Shown here piece by piece: positions 34,999 through 48,472 of a stretch of DNA of 64,000 nt (position 1 is its first letter; the number at the start of each line of letters is the position of its first letter). Below the pieces are notes generated by a model. The model did no database searches. It saw nothing but the letters and a program-made list of their open reading frames with translations, and was not told the origin of the DNA. A program made the position numbers and the translations under genes. The DNA lies in assembly GCF_048771995.1 (NCBI RefSeq), contig NC_133030.1, positions 37,780,501-37,844,500 on the forward strand. The letters are read 5' to 3'. This DNA comes from Taeniopygia guttata (taxonomy: Eukaryota > Chordata > Aves > Passeriformes > Estrildidae).

Positions 34999-36535
34999 CT
35001 GCATGATTTCTATGGAATGAAACATCCGACAAAATAATTTCCAAAAATTCTCAAATTTCTCGTTCAAATTGTCTAACTAGTTCTGTGCACAAACTTTGGG
35101 TGACAATACTTGTATAATGCATAATGCTCAGTAAAAAATAATCTCCTTGATTTGTGATTAATATTGCATGTCAGCATTACAGTACACTTAATTTTCAGAA
35201 ACATTTTTTTCCTACCTTATGACCAAGTTTAAGATTTTATAATCTTGTAGACCAATAAAGGGAAGATAAAAGTTCTTGCTGATTTCTAAACCTTGTTTAG
35301 TTGGTTGTAAAGTGGCTTTATGATGAGGTTCCTTTCAGATATAAGCTGTGCCAAGAAGGATTTACACAGTGTATCTAGAATACCTACGTATTCACAGAAA
35401 ATATGCTCAACAGGAAAACAAACAGAGATAAGCCAAACTCATGTTTGAATGTGGGTTAATATTACCTAGCATGAATGATCTGCTTACCTTTGTGTCAGTG
35501 AAGACTTGCCTTAATATTCCCAGCAAGATGTATTCTATTGTATAGATATTGTTTATCTATACATGTATGCAATATTGATAGTAGATGTAATATAGATGAC
35601 TGGTTATCACAAAGATAACATTTTATCAGAGCATAGCAGTTAGAAATAGCTCTATTATACTGGAACATTGATTTCTTTTTAGCTGGAACTTCCCTATAAG
35701 ACACTTATATAGCTAAATTCAAGATTAGGGTCACTGAGTGACAGCTTGAATTTCAAATAAAATTTTATAAATTAAAACAAAATTCTTTTATGTTTTCTGC
35801 AAAAAGTCCCTAAGTCTTTGTCCAAACAGCATTGAAATTCAAACAAGCTGTTACTGACATCCTCTCAAACTGAGCAGGGATTCTATTTTTCTTGAGCCAT
35901 ATGACTAATTTTTCAATAGCTCAGATTACAGAGCCAGAAACCGTTTGCATACTGTACACAGTGGCCACATATTTTTCTTCAAAACAGTTAGAAATCGATG
36001 GATTACTCCGTGCTGGATTTCAGTACAGCTCCCTCAAAATTTAGGTCAGAGTTTGAACTGGTGTCTGCTGAACTTTTCTTATGGAGATGGAAGGTCTGTG
36101 AAAGCTGATGCTTAGATTACTGCACATTTTTCTTGGCAGAGAAAGATCTGTCTTCTCCTACTCCAGAACAGCCGCTTTGAAATTTACCATATTTTGATTT
36201 TAACCTTCTCTATCTGCATAGTACAAATTTTTTCAACAAAAATGCATGCTTTGAAAATACAGCTCACTTAATTGAGCAATCTTCAGTTTTTATTGCTGAA
36301 AGAATTTTTCAATTTAGTGTGTCAGTCTTTTTTACTAATCAGTTTTCAAAAAGGACAAGTTTTTTTGTTTGGTTTTTTTTCTTTTTAAACTGAGGTGCTA
36401 TGTTACAAAACACAACAGGCCTCAGAACACGAAATTCCCAGGAATGGGAACTGTGACAAGGACTCTTCTAGATGTATTTTAGTAAATCATCCGATTTAAT
36501 TTATTTTTGCCTGTGTATTTCAGTGCAGCATCTTT
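34999..36535. other. Unique AT-rich non-coding stretch
   Basis: No gene, RNA gene or mobile element is recognised. Confidence 0.55.
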
Positions 36536-36840
36536 CACAGAATCACTGAATCATAAAATAGTCTCAGTTGGAAGGGACTCAAAAGGATCACCAAGTCCAA
36601 CTCCTGGCCCTGCACAGGACACCCCAAGAGTCATACTCTGTGCCTGACAACATTGTCCATCACTTCTTGAGCTCTGTCAGACTGGTGCTGTGACCCTGGG
36701 GACCCTGTTCCAGTGCCCAGCCACCCTCTGAGGGAAGAATCTTATGCTGGTATCCAACCTAAACCTCTTCTGAAACAGCTTCATGCCATTCCCTTGAGCC
36801 ATCACTAGTACTCCAAAGAGAAGAGATCAGCGTCTTTCAG
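36536..36840 (-). mobile_element. CR1 LINE 3' end, minus strand
   Basis: The left edge carries three consecutive degenerate CR1 octamers in complement (CACAGAAT, CACTGAAT, CATAAAAT at 36536-36559). They are followed by the inverted 3' UTR: GTTGGAAGGGACTCAAAAGG, ATCACCAAGTCCAACTCCTG, GGGACCCTGTTCCAGTGCCC and ATCCAACCTAAACCTCTTCT. The copy is truncated near 36840. It covers the same part as the left end of the CR1 at 3891-4930 and is non-coding. Confidence 0.93.
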
Positions 36841-39800
36841 GTGGAGTTGTAGTAGAAACTATTTTAGGAAGCAGGTAGAGTATATTTTTTTTAATTTTAT
36901 TTGCTGAAATAGCTTAGTTGATGCAAGCTGCTGTAATTGTAATGTTTTTGTCCACTTAGTGTAAGTCTGTAAAAGGTCTGACATTTTCTGTAGTATATTA
37001 TTACTATTCATCATGCAGATCCTGTAAATTTGTTGTTACAGAACTGTTCTAGAATTCATTGATAATGCTGGTAAAAGCCCAGAAAAGAGGACTTAATCAT
37101 GTATTTAAAGAAACCCCTCAAAAAATAATTCCATGGTCTGTAAAAGCAGCACAAAAAAATATATATATATATAAACTAATTTGAAAGTTTTTCCATGAAA
37201 GTTGGCATCAAGTTTTGAAATGTCCAGTAATTCTGCTTAATATGTGGAGAATTGAGCTTAGAACATTTGTATGATTTATCATTCCTAATGTTACAAAATT
37301 AGTGTTTTATCACATGCATAAATCCCACATGCCAATTTATTCTTGCAGTTTTGAATAACCTCCACAATCAGAAGGTGAAAATTTTTTTGTCAAATGGTGG
37401 CCAGTTTATTTCATGGGATTTTTTTCTTCAGTCATTTCCAGATAACACACAGAATAATATGTTATTAGAGTATGACGGTTGATGGTTGACTGAAGTATTT
37501 TTATGTATGACTCATCCATAGGATTTTTTCTGTTCTCTTCAGTGATGGCACACAATCAATGACAGGATTTTTAAGCAGTGTCATCTGATCAGTTAATATT
37601 ACCCGTTCCAGGCTAATCAGAAAGAAGAAGCAAGGTAAAGTCTACTACCTCCACTTACTTTCTGCTATATGGAAAGATTTTATATATATATAGTATACTA
37701 TAACCTTATTCAAATGTTAACATAATTTGTTATACCTCAAGTGATTCAAATAAAAGTATTTCATAATACATACATATAGAAGAAAAATCAGATTGTAATT
37801 CTAGTTGTATTCTGAATACTTTATGATTCTTCCCTGAGTTCTGCTTTCATTGTCATTAGCTAATTTTCTGTTAATTCTCTAAGCACTAAGTACTTCACAG
37901 AAGACTTTATTGATGTAATTTCGCCTATGTTTACACAGTGTTGTCCTCAGAGAAATGAAAATTACATAAGGATCTAAGTCTTACAGTAGATTAGAGAGTT
38001 GTGTTACTGTTTCCTAAACTGAACTCCAGTAACAACTGAAGATTCAGTGGTAAGATTTCATCACCCAACATGATACTAATACTGTAAGAGCAAGTATAAC
38101 TGTTACAGTTCAAGATCGGTGCTTTTTCTTTTTTCATCAAGTTAAAAAATCTTTGTGATAAAACTGTGTTATATCTTTTGCTTTCATTTTTTTCTACCTA
38201 GCAATTTTCTTAAAAGCTGTGTAATATCTCTTAGAGGTAAACATAGATTTTTGTCCTTGAGGTACAGTTTAGCGAAGTCTGAACTAGATATGAATAAGGC
38301 ACTTGACTGATTCAAAGAAAAATTAGGCTCAGGAAATAATGTGGAACTTCAGAAATTAGTTTAACTACAGAAAAGTTCTTTGGAAGTAAAGCTGTGACAT
38401 TCACATTCTCTGGACAGAGAGACATAATTCTGTCTCTCAGAATATCTTGGAGAAGTATGGAGAAATCTTAGTCTATACTCCTTTGTTTTCCCCATTTGGA
38501 ATATGGTATAGAGATTGTTTACCTAGTAAAGTGATTACTTCATTAGATGCTAGTGAAAGTTGTTTGAGTTCAATGACCAATCAGATCCAGCTATGTCTCA
38601 GACTCCCAGCAGAGTCACTAGTTTGAATTACGTAAGCAAAAAGTAAGTATATAGAATAGTATAATATCTCTTTAAATAGTATATTAATGTAATATAGTAT
38701 AGTTTTAATAAAGCTATCCTTCAGCCTTCTGATCTGGAGCCAGACATCATCATATCTTCCCTGAGCTGGGGTTCACCACATTTTACTGTATAAAGATCTT
38801 AAGAGAAAGGTGGTTATGTATGTAAGACTATACTGGTGACCAGACCAGGTAAGAAACAGCACATTTTCAGTCCTACAAGTCAGCCCTGCAAGCTTTCTAG
38901 AAAGTGATATCGTTGTTATAGACTGGCAGAAATGCATTAAATACTTTTCTCCAAGTTCAGGTAGTATGGATATTGCACTTTTGAGTCTGTTTTTCCTGGG
39001 AAGCTCTCCAAAAGAAAGGACAGGAGTTCACAGTGCACTCTGTCTTAAACTGTGAAAATAACAATGGAAGTATTTCCCTTAATATGTCCTTGTAACAGAT
39101 AACAGATGAACCTCATTGAATACTCACATGTTCACATATAAATGTTCTTGCTATTTTTATTTAAGAAACTTGTTCCATATTTGTATACTGATGGTCATAA
39201 ATGGTATATTTTTTACTTCTATATATGAAATATTTTGATAAATTAGGACATAATATTGGATTTTTCAATTTTTTAATTTTGAAGCCTTATTTATCTGATA
39301 ATGTAAAAATTGAAAGATGGTATCTACTACTTAATTTTAATTTTAGAAAAAATTCTGAAATGCCACTATGCTTCATTGTAGGCAATGCATAGAAATGCAA
39401 TAAGTAGTACAATATATGCTGGTAGAAAGAATAGGACAATAGACACAAGTTCCCAATAAGGAAGAAAGCAATCCTAACATGAAGGGAAAAAGGAAGAGGC
39501 AAAAAGCACATGACTCAAATGGCTCATTTGCCATTAAATCAGGACCCAATAAAGGTGCGTTGCAAGGGGATCTGATTTTCAAAGGAAATCAAACTTTTCT
39601 GAAAATTTGGCTGCTTATGTCCAGTATTGACTTCCACTTGAAAAAATATATTAAACATTTTGATCTTGATTTTTTTAAACCTAAAAATAAAGTTAAGCCA
39701 AAATACTAATTAATTTTAAGAGGTTATTACTTGTAATCTCAGCAGTTAATCTCCATTCTTTCTTGGCTGCTAATTTGCATGTCTCAAATCATAATGATTG

Positions 39801-42582
39801 TGTAAATTAGTCGTACATGGAAGACTAAACTAGTATCTCAAGAGGTGTCATTGACAAATGTGTCATTCTAGGGCTCATTTGAAAGTTACTCAGTCATATA
39901 CTGGTTTTTACATAAATTGTTGAAAAGGTCTTGTGTCCTTTTTCAAATATCTGTGAATGCAAAGCATTAAAATGAGAAAGTACACAAAAAAATAATATTT
40001 TGAAAATTCTAAAATATATAAAAAGACACCATAGCAAACCACAAGTCTTTGAGATTAATATTACTAATACATACTACGAAAGATGGGAAACTATGTGCCT
40101 TGATGCAGTTTGGAATGGCAAATGCTGTAATGCCACAATAGTTGTTTGGATCACCGTGTTTGCCATCAAGGTCCCTTAATGGTATTTGGAAGTACATCTT
40201 TGTCATAATCTTACATGTCAATGAGATTTTTAAAATCCTAAACTTAATTTAGTTTGAAGATAAAGACATTGTAGTGTATAAAAGGAGTGGCCAACATAAA
40301 ATAAGAGAAGCACAATTTGAGGGAAACAGAGTAAGAAATTAATGAGAAACTGAAGTCAGTAGCTTTGTGGATTTCTTAATAACCAATTTTATATGGACAC
40401 ATTTCATATTCCTTGTTAATTTTCTGAATTCTTTCTGTTCTAATGCCTGTTTAAATAATAATTGTCAATATAACTGCACATTAAAATTATATAAGTATTT
40501 TTAATACCCTGATTTATACTAAGACACTTAAGAGTAGGCTATCCAGTATAATTACAAAAATTTGATGTTTCTCTCCTTTATATTAAGTTTTTCCTGATCA
40601 AATGACAATTTTTATTAGTCATCTCACAGTCATGTTCTCCTTTGTACTAATACTCTGAAATACCAATAAGTCCTCAGGTTTCAGTTCCAGTTATCACAAA
40701 TGCTAGAATAGAAAAAATGTGAAGGACACAACATTTGAAAAAAAAATATTTAATTGTTTTGGCTGCTTCTTAAATAAACTTGGAAATGTTTTAGCCTTGC
40801 ATTAGCAAAATGGACTACTAAAATTGCTTAATTGTTTGCAAGACTTTACATATTTGACATTGATAATATGTGTGTCACGTCTACATTAGATTCATTAGTC
40901 TACTAATTATATGATCTTATTTTATCTAAACTATAAACATCTCTCAATCCCTCTCTAATGAACATAACAGCGTTTGGAATTCTCAGTGCTCTTATTGCAG
41001 CAGTTTCAAGACCTAGACTAAGGTTCTTCAGTTTTCCTCTGTAGCTTAAGCCTCTTGATTTGAAGAATTTTCAGCATTCAAAAGTAAGTTAATTCACACA
41101 CATGTAATAGTGTCTAATAAAGAGCCTGGATTTTGAAAAATATTGAAGATAATTTTCTTTCTTCAACAGTCAACATAGAGAATGGGATGAAAAGTTAGTA
41201 GACAGGATCCTGTTTCAAACATACAGTTCAACTTTGCTATTTCATAAATTCCATGTGCTATTTTACTTGCTAATCAAATCTGAAAACCAAAAATATTCTA
41301 GCTATATGACATTATGGTCTGTTCCATATTTAATAGTGCAGTAGATTTAATTAATTTTAATTTTAAAAAATCTTTTTTTAAAATAAATACAAAAATAGGT
41401 CACATCAATAAATCTCAGTCATGAATACAGAATAATAAGATAAATATCTGTATATAGCTTGATGACTGTATGGGGATTATAGTCCCATATAAATCAAATT
41501 GCTGTGACTAAGTTGTTTTTTTTTTTAATTTGTTTTCTACAAATCAATTTATTTCTTTCTCTTCTCTAGAGAAGTGATAAAACTTAGTGCAAATTCTAAG
41601 GCAGCTTAAACCTTTTAAAAATATATAATCAGAGGAGTTTTTCCTAAAAATTAATCATAAGTTATAAGAAGTATCATTTCCTACAATTTTTCTTTGTGTC
41701 ATATGAATTATTGTCACAATGGCTCCTCAATCCACAACTATTTGAGGGTTTGGCCTGGAAATCCACACACCCTTTATTAAATCTTCATGCACAAATGTCA
41801 TAAAGTGAGCACTGAAATTTTTAGAGTCTTATCATGTAAGGTCCTTTTTAAATATCTACATAGGTGGGATTAGCTGAGGCTCTACCCCCAAGCTGTTTTC
41901 ACTGAACAATTTCACGTGTGACTTTTCTGGAAGAGCAATACAGAACCTAATAGCAATTGCATCCCTTTGATAGTAACACATAACCAGTGAAATGCTTTCA
42001 ATTTTTGCCATTAGAGGAGAGAGATATTATTTGGTAGACCATGTTCATTTTCAAGAATTCACAAAACCTTCTTTCTAAGAACACAGCATGAATCAAATAG
42101 CTGTAGACAATTTGTCTTCTCACACTTCTCAGCATTTTCCCAGGATTCCTCTTCTCAGAGGCATTTCCAGTCTTTCTTCAGGGTCATATTACCTTTTTGT
42201 CTCTATGTCATTTTGATTGTTTCTCTGACTTTGTTTGTATTTTCCTAGGTGATTTGTACACAGATATATGCTCACATTCACTTTTTAGCGCCATACACTT
42301 CAATGTCTAAGCAACCTTGTATTTCAGTGAAATAACGATTTTTTAATGTTTCTTCTTCAAAACAGAAGTAGTAACAGCTTGCTGAATCTCTCCTGAATAA
42401 AGAGTGACTGTCAGCTTTATCGTACTAATTCTCTTTCCCAAATAAAGCCTTATGTGTTGTCTGAGGGTGAACTGTTTTTATAGTTATTTTAAAAACTGTT
42501 GAGATGATAAAATACTTTTCACATAGAATTTCCAGCCAAAATGAAAAATGTACCCAAAGGTCAAAAGAAGTACAATGCTTAC
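36841..42582. other. Unique AT-rich non-coding stretch
   Basis: These 5.7 kb hold no recognised gene. Short (TA)n runs lie near 37157-37172 and 37681-37692. A possible LTR remnant at 38594-38780 is listed separately. A minus-strand ORF at 40009-40221 was examined and rejected. Confidence 0.5.
38594..38780 (+). mobile_element. Possible LTR remnant
   Basis: A TG start (TGTCTCAGACTCCCAGCAGA at 38594) is followed by an AT-rich part, then AATAAAGC at about 38707. Next comes a more GC-rich tail (CAGCCTTCTGATCTGGAGCC, CTGAGCTGGGGTTCACCACA) ending in CA at 38780. The order of AATAAA and a short U5-like end resembles the 3' part of a small LTR. No target-site duplication is seen and the family is not known to me, so this is tentative. 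Confidence 0.25.
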
Positions 42583-42700
42583 GTCATTTTCTTCCCCACT
42601 GATGAGCTGTGTGAAGAACTTTAACCCATAGTCAATGCCTATGTCAGCTTTTGAAGGAGTTTTATTCATGTTCCTCATAATCATTTTTTTGTTCCCTGGG
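42583..42700 (-). CDS. Candidate internal exon, 118 bp, unknown gene
   Basis: On the minus strand an acceptor (GCTTCCTGTCAG, ending at 42701) precedes a 118-bp open segment. It ends in GAC followed by GTAAGC, a good 5' splice site (42577-42582). After one leading base it encodes 39 residues, including NMNKTPSKADIGIDYGLKFF and TQLISGEEND, and ends in phase 0. The mixed charged and hydrophobic composition looks more protein-like than most frames here. I do not recognise the family. No partner exon was identified. Chance exon-like combinations are common, so this is only a lead. Confidence 0.27.
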
Positions 42701-45700
42701 CTGACAGGAAGCATCTACCAGAAAGGGATCACTAATAATGCATTGAATTTGCCAAGAGTTCCCAAAAGTCTGTTTAGAATGTCACAGTAAGAAATACAAT
42801 GGGGGGAACATGAAAAAGTACCTTCTGTTTACAGAGATCATAACTTGTAATATACAGGTTCAGCACTGGGATGGACCATAGTAAGCCTCAAGGATTTCTG
42901 CTGTTTTAATTTTGAATGATCCAAATGCTTGAGACTAACAAAAAGTTATTGTTTTACCCTGAAATAGTCATACAAATTGCTACTTACTCTCTTAGCAAGT
43001 CTTGTCTACAGAAGCAAAGTTCAAAAAAGTCAAGATCCCTTAAGTGAGCAGATAAAAAAGGGCAGAATAAATTTTTTTTGCCCACTTTTTGTGTCCTGCT
43101 TAAATTTCAGACACAATACAATAAAGACCAGTGATTTACAAGACGCTTTCTTCCTGAGAATATGAGTCAAAGAGAAAGAAAACAAAGTCAATTCGCAGAA
43201 AAAAAATGAAGGACAGTATTTGTATAATTTGTGAGTCACTATGCTGTACCGCCCATTGTGAAAACTCTATCATATACAATACAACTAACAATATTCTCTG
43301 TCTAGCCACCAAGATAAGTGGACGTAACAGGCAGACCACTTTATTATAACAGGTCTCTTCAGACTAGACTGGTTGCAGAAAAAATTATGGAGAATGTTGA
43401 GGATGACATCAAAATATAGATGCCACATATGTTAGTATTTCTCCAAGACTTACTCAGGCTGAATCTCACATATCTCTTAGTACAGGGGACCCCAGAGGCA
43501 GCCATAGAAGAGGATTCAGCAGGCTGTCAGAATTTTTCAGATTACACATGGATAGATCATGGCAGTTAATTTTGCCCTATTTTCAGGTCATTTGTGTAAT
43601 TTTCAGTCTGCCAAAAGTATGCATAAACTGGCTTTCAGGGCCATTATTCACACCCTTGCTGATCAAGAAAGGAGTCACATTTTATTATTACACCATATAC
43701 AGACTTGCTCTTTAACAGACTAGTTTTGGTGCGCATACAGCAGACCATTCCTGCTTGCTCACTAAAGTAGTTCTGACTCTTCCTGATTCTTCGTACAATA
43801 TCTGAGAGTATTATACTCATAGACTGAGCATCACTTCGTGTGCTGAGAAATAAACAAGCAGAACAACTGCTGGAGCAGGACACAGACTTATTGAGTCATA
43901 ACCCAGAACAGTCCCTTCCTTCTGTACACACTGAAGCCTTTCTTCCTCAGTTTGTGATACGCAAAATCTGCAAAAACATGAATTTGGATGTTTTACATAT
44001 CTCTGAAGGAAATTGAAGGTCTTGAAGATATTTTACTGATTATATAATATATAAAGCTCTTTCCTTAGGTAGGTGTAACTTCTTGCCTTGGTATCTTACT
44101 CTCAATTACTGAAATAGCAGATATGGCAATTTGTGAATGATATTTTAAAAACTCTTACAATAATTTTGTCCAATGATTATTTCACAAGAGTATCAATTTT
44201 GGATGAAGGTCTGACAGAATTCTGCATGCCTCACACCTCTTTTGTTTTTTAAATTATTCTTCATAATGCTCAGTCTTAAATTGTAATGTAGTTTACTCAG
44301 CACTTCTTGAAACTGCTATATTTCACACTAGTATCTGTACATAGCAGGTGAACTGATTCCTGCTAGGTTTTTTTTAATCAGTACTACCTTTCCCAGTTTT
44401 GCAAAATTATAAATTCCTTAGATGCTAAAATAATAGCTATAGGGTTCTGCTGCTAAAATATTATTATTGTTTTTAAATCTATATTGAATTATGATGTAGA
44501 TAAATTAATCTGCATTCTGATCTTGTTTGTATGAGTTCATACGCTCATGCCCTTTAGAAAGAGGACATTGTGCACACTTTCAAATGTGTGACGTGTGTGA
44601 GAAGGCACAGAAGCCAAGCAACAATGAGGTAAAATGAAGAGAATAGACTTCTTAGCATTGCAAGTACCATCTGTTCTGTAGAAACGCATCCTCTGTGTTG
44701 GCATTGCCACAGTGGTATGACATGTGTTATTACTTTTAATCATACTTTGTGCTGAAGAAAAGTCTGGTTACATGACAGATTCAGAGGTTGCAGACTCCCT
44801 CAGAGTTAGTGCCTGGAAATCCAAGCCTGCTTAGAGTGTTCACTATTTTTGTTTCTGAAATATAATGACCTATGTAAAATTATGCAACTGGGGACCAAGA
44901 TAGTAGGACAAGTATTAATATGAGATGAAGAAAGACAGCATTTACATGAAGAAGATGACATTTTCAAAATATTCTGGAAAACTGTATGCTAAGGAATTTG
45001 TCATCATTTTCCTAGGGTAACATTGTGGACTATTACAGGATAATACTAGACACAAAAAATGATGGAAGGATTTCTGTACTGATTCAGACTTTTTTCCCAA
45101 TTTACTAATTAGAACAATGCTTTGTTTATCAAAACAAGGAAACAGTTCAAAGCCACTATGTAAACGAGTCCTTACTGAGACATCTGTTGTGAGGTCCTCG
45201 CATATGTAAGGAGGAAAAACTTGCAGACCTAAACAATGGTTTTTTATGCATCATAATAACTTTGTTTATATAATTCACAAAAACACACATCTAATTCTTG
45301 TCTATTCTTAGCCACTGTCGGCTAATGTAGATGCAAGATGTTGTCCTTATGCATTAAATAGAGACACAATACTAATATGGATTGTCTTTTTTCAGTTGCT
45401 GAAGTATTAATAACCACCAGTCCTGGAATCACACATTCTAGTTCTGTTTGCACTGACAACCAAATGATGTCATATTTCTCTCTTGATTAGACCTCATTTT
45501 TATGTCATCAGTGACAATGACCTTTCAAGCACAGACATGCGGAGATATCTAACTTGAGCCTATGTGTTGTCAGGAGACTGTTACTAATATCTGGATCCCA
45601 AGATTTTCTGAAATGAGAAACAGCCGTTTGGTCTTGTGTTATATTCAGGCAGCATGGCATCCAACTCATGTTATACAGTTATGATGCCCGAAACTACAGA

Positions 45701-48462
45701 AGCTTGGCAATTCACTTAGGAGCTCAAGTACTTTTTGAATGAAAATTAAACATCGGAGAACAGTTTCATTAGATAAAATATTTCAATCCGTGCTGTTTTG
45801 AATATATTCCCAAAATATCTTTTCCATGACTATTTTTCCACATAATGTTTGTTTGGCAAAATATTTCATTTTAAATGTTTATTTTTTAACATTCTAATTT
45901 GACTTGTCAAATTCTTCTCAGTAGATGCCCATTCTGTAATTTTTTTAATTCTTCAGTATCCATTAGGATTCTATACCATGTAGAATTAATCATAGCATAC
46001 AATGTTATTTTTATAATATTGATTGAATGTGATTAATTAAAGAAAAATAGATTATGTAAGTCTTTATAATCATTTTTACCTGCTACTAGAATAAGCTAAT
46101 AAAATTGTACTCAGAATATATGCTTTCAGAGACCTCATAAATCACCTGTGAAAGGACATTGCTGATTAGCATTTGCATTTAGGATCTCGTCTTGCACATT
46201 ATTAAATTTGAAAAAAAATGGTTTTGTAAAATATTCATGTATTGTCTTCTAGCTGAGCCTTCAAAGCAGTGGCTATGTTGTAGCTTGCATATTGGAGCAG
46301 ATGTAAATGAACTCCTACCACTAAAAAAGCTACATAAAATGTGCAAATCAAAACATGTTCCTCACAATTGTTAAATATAACTGCAGATAAAACATTAAAC
46401 AATAAACACACATTGCTTAGGAAAAAAACAACATCCTGCATTCTTTTAATTCTGCTTTGGTCATTCCCTTTGAAATCCCTAGAATTTTTACCCTGAAGAA
46501 AATAAGAAGTGATAATACACTATTATTTATATGATTAGTCCCATCATTTTAGTCTTTGGGAGACATAAGAGGGAAGAACTAAAATGTCCTGATATACTGA
46601 TTTCTTACACTTAGCTTTCTCCAAGACTAACAACTAATACAGAAATTTACATATCTATTAATATGTTATACAGGATGTTATGTGGCAAATTTGAGAAAAA
46701 ATATGGGCCATGTCCTTCAATATATCTTTAACTCCAAACTGAACAGAAAATGTGAAGTTCAACTTATGATAAGCCTTTCTAAACACAGAAACATTCAACT
46801 GGTTCAGGATCCCTCCCATTTTGCTGTCTGGCTTTCAAATGAGCTGAAAATTTCTGGAAAATATGTTAAATTTTTCTAGCTACAGACATAGGGAACATTT
46901 CTGGAAATTTTTGATGGTGGTAAAATCACTGAACTTCAATCAGTGATGTATTTTGTGTTTGAGTAAGTTGTCTTTTGGCTAGTTGTAGAAATCCATGCTT
47001 TTTGAGATTACAGAACCAGGTTCTAGAATTCTTTCTTCCTTAGGTACAATTTATGTATTGCTTAACTCTAAAGAGTGACATTTGTTCTTTGTGTGGTAAA
47101 AAGATAATCTCTCTTAAAACTAACAGTCTTCCCAGTTTATTCTCCCATAATCTACTGATTAAGACACAAAGCTCAGGAAATTCTGATGAATAATTACTGA
47201 AAAAAAGACTCCCAGGTTTTAATTCTTACTTGAAATAAATGGCTGCTGATTGCGGTATTAGAATCTGCAGACACTTGCACTGGGAAATAGGACCTCTCAT
47301 TCCTCATGGTGGCTTAATATTTTGTCAGAAAGCAAGCACTCAGTTAAACAATCCATACCTCTACATTTTCACCTGGTCCTTTAGCTGAACAGTTTGCACA
47401 GAGTGCAATATCAGGTGCCCAGCTTGACCTGCAGCCTTCTCTGAAATCAGCCTCCCCATTATGGCCAGACTTTGATGCAGTCCTTACAGGCTTTCCTGAA
47501 ATGCATGTATTGCAATTACTCAGTCCAGAGGCTGCACATATCCCTGTGCTGTGTTTCCTCCAGCAGTGCTTGAAAATGTGCTATTATTGAAAGAGTTAAA
47601 AAAATCCCCTTGGCAAAGCTAATTATTGCATGCAGATACTTCTTTGTGTGATCAAGGAGGGGACAATTTAATAGGCTCTGTAATACAACCAAGAACAAAA
47701 TTGCTTTAAAGGAAGTCTCTTGTTGAGTGACAACTCTGTTGCCTGAGCCAATTAGGTCCCAATAAAGAGTGTTGAATTGGCTCCTGCTTTCTCATTAATT
47801 ATGTTCTGTCACAGACATGGGGCTTGATTTAGCAATTTTGTATTACATTAAGATACTGAAAGGAATGGAACAAATGGCTCACTCTGATAATAGGCATTCT
47901 ATACACGGTGTGACATTTACTATCCAGCTGTCCATAAGGCAGCCTAGCACTTCAGTTCAGGGGTTTATTTGTCATTGCTTCAAAGGGACACTCAGCTTTT
48001 CACAAAAAAGAAACAGAGAGGCTAATAGATAGGACAAAATGTACTGCTGATATGCTTTATTAGAGATAGGATGCTAGGGTTTTGCTAACAAGCTCATCCG
48101 TTGGGACTAAGCCGAGTTTGCTGTCAATCATCCTACACACAAAAGCACACTAGTTAACAAGGAGAAATGAATTACAGACACTTATTCCTGCCTGTGGGAT
48201 CACAAATACACCAATCTGTGAAAGAGGCACAAACTCAGAAGACAAACTACATATTTGTCAATAACCTCCTAGAAAGAACCCTAGTAATTCTTTGAAGACC
48301 TTTGATTTAGCTTCCCTCTAAAATACATGTATAGGAAATGTTTTAGTTACCATGACATTTTCCTTTGTTACTTGCACAATTTTTCATCACATTAAAAACA
48401 GAAAACTGAGGAGGTCTGCAAATGTTGTGCTAGGTATATACACTGCTTTTTGTACCAAGCCA
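42701..48462. other. Unique AT-rich non-coding stretch
   Basis: These 5.8 kb hold no recognised gene, RNA gene or mobile element. The segment at about 47740-48010 has a less AT-rich texture with TAAT-type homeodomain-like motifs (CATTAATTATG near 47792). It could be a conserved non-coding element, but that cannot be judged from one sequence. Confidence 0.5.
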
Positions 48463-48472
48463 CAGGGGGCAG
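48463..48472 (+). promoter_or_regulatory. CTCF-like core motif
   Basis: CAGGGGGCAG matches the right-hand ten positions (YAGRKGGCRS) of the CTCF core perfectly. The left four positions match poorly, giving 11 of 14 overall. It sits alone in AT-rich sequence. Confidence 0.3.

Noticed and set aside
40009..40221. Minus-strand ORF with a protein-like stretch (DLDGKHGDPNNYCGI)
   Set aside because: No convincing acceptor and donor pair frames it, and no family was recognised.
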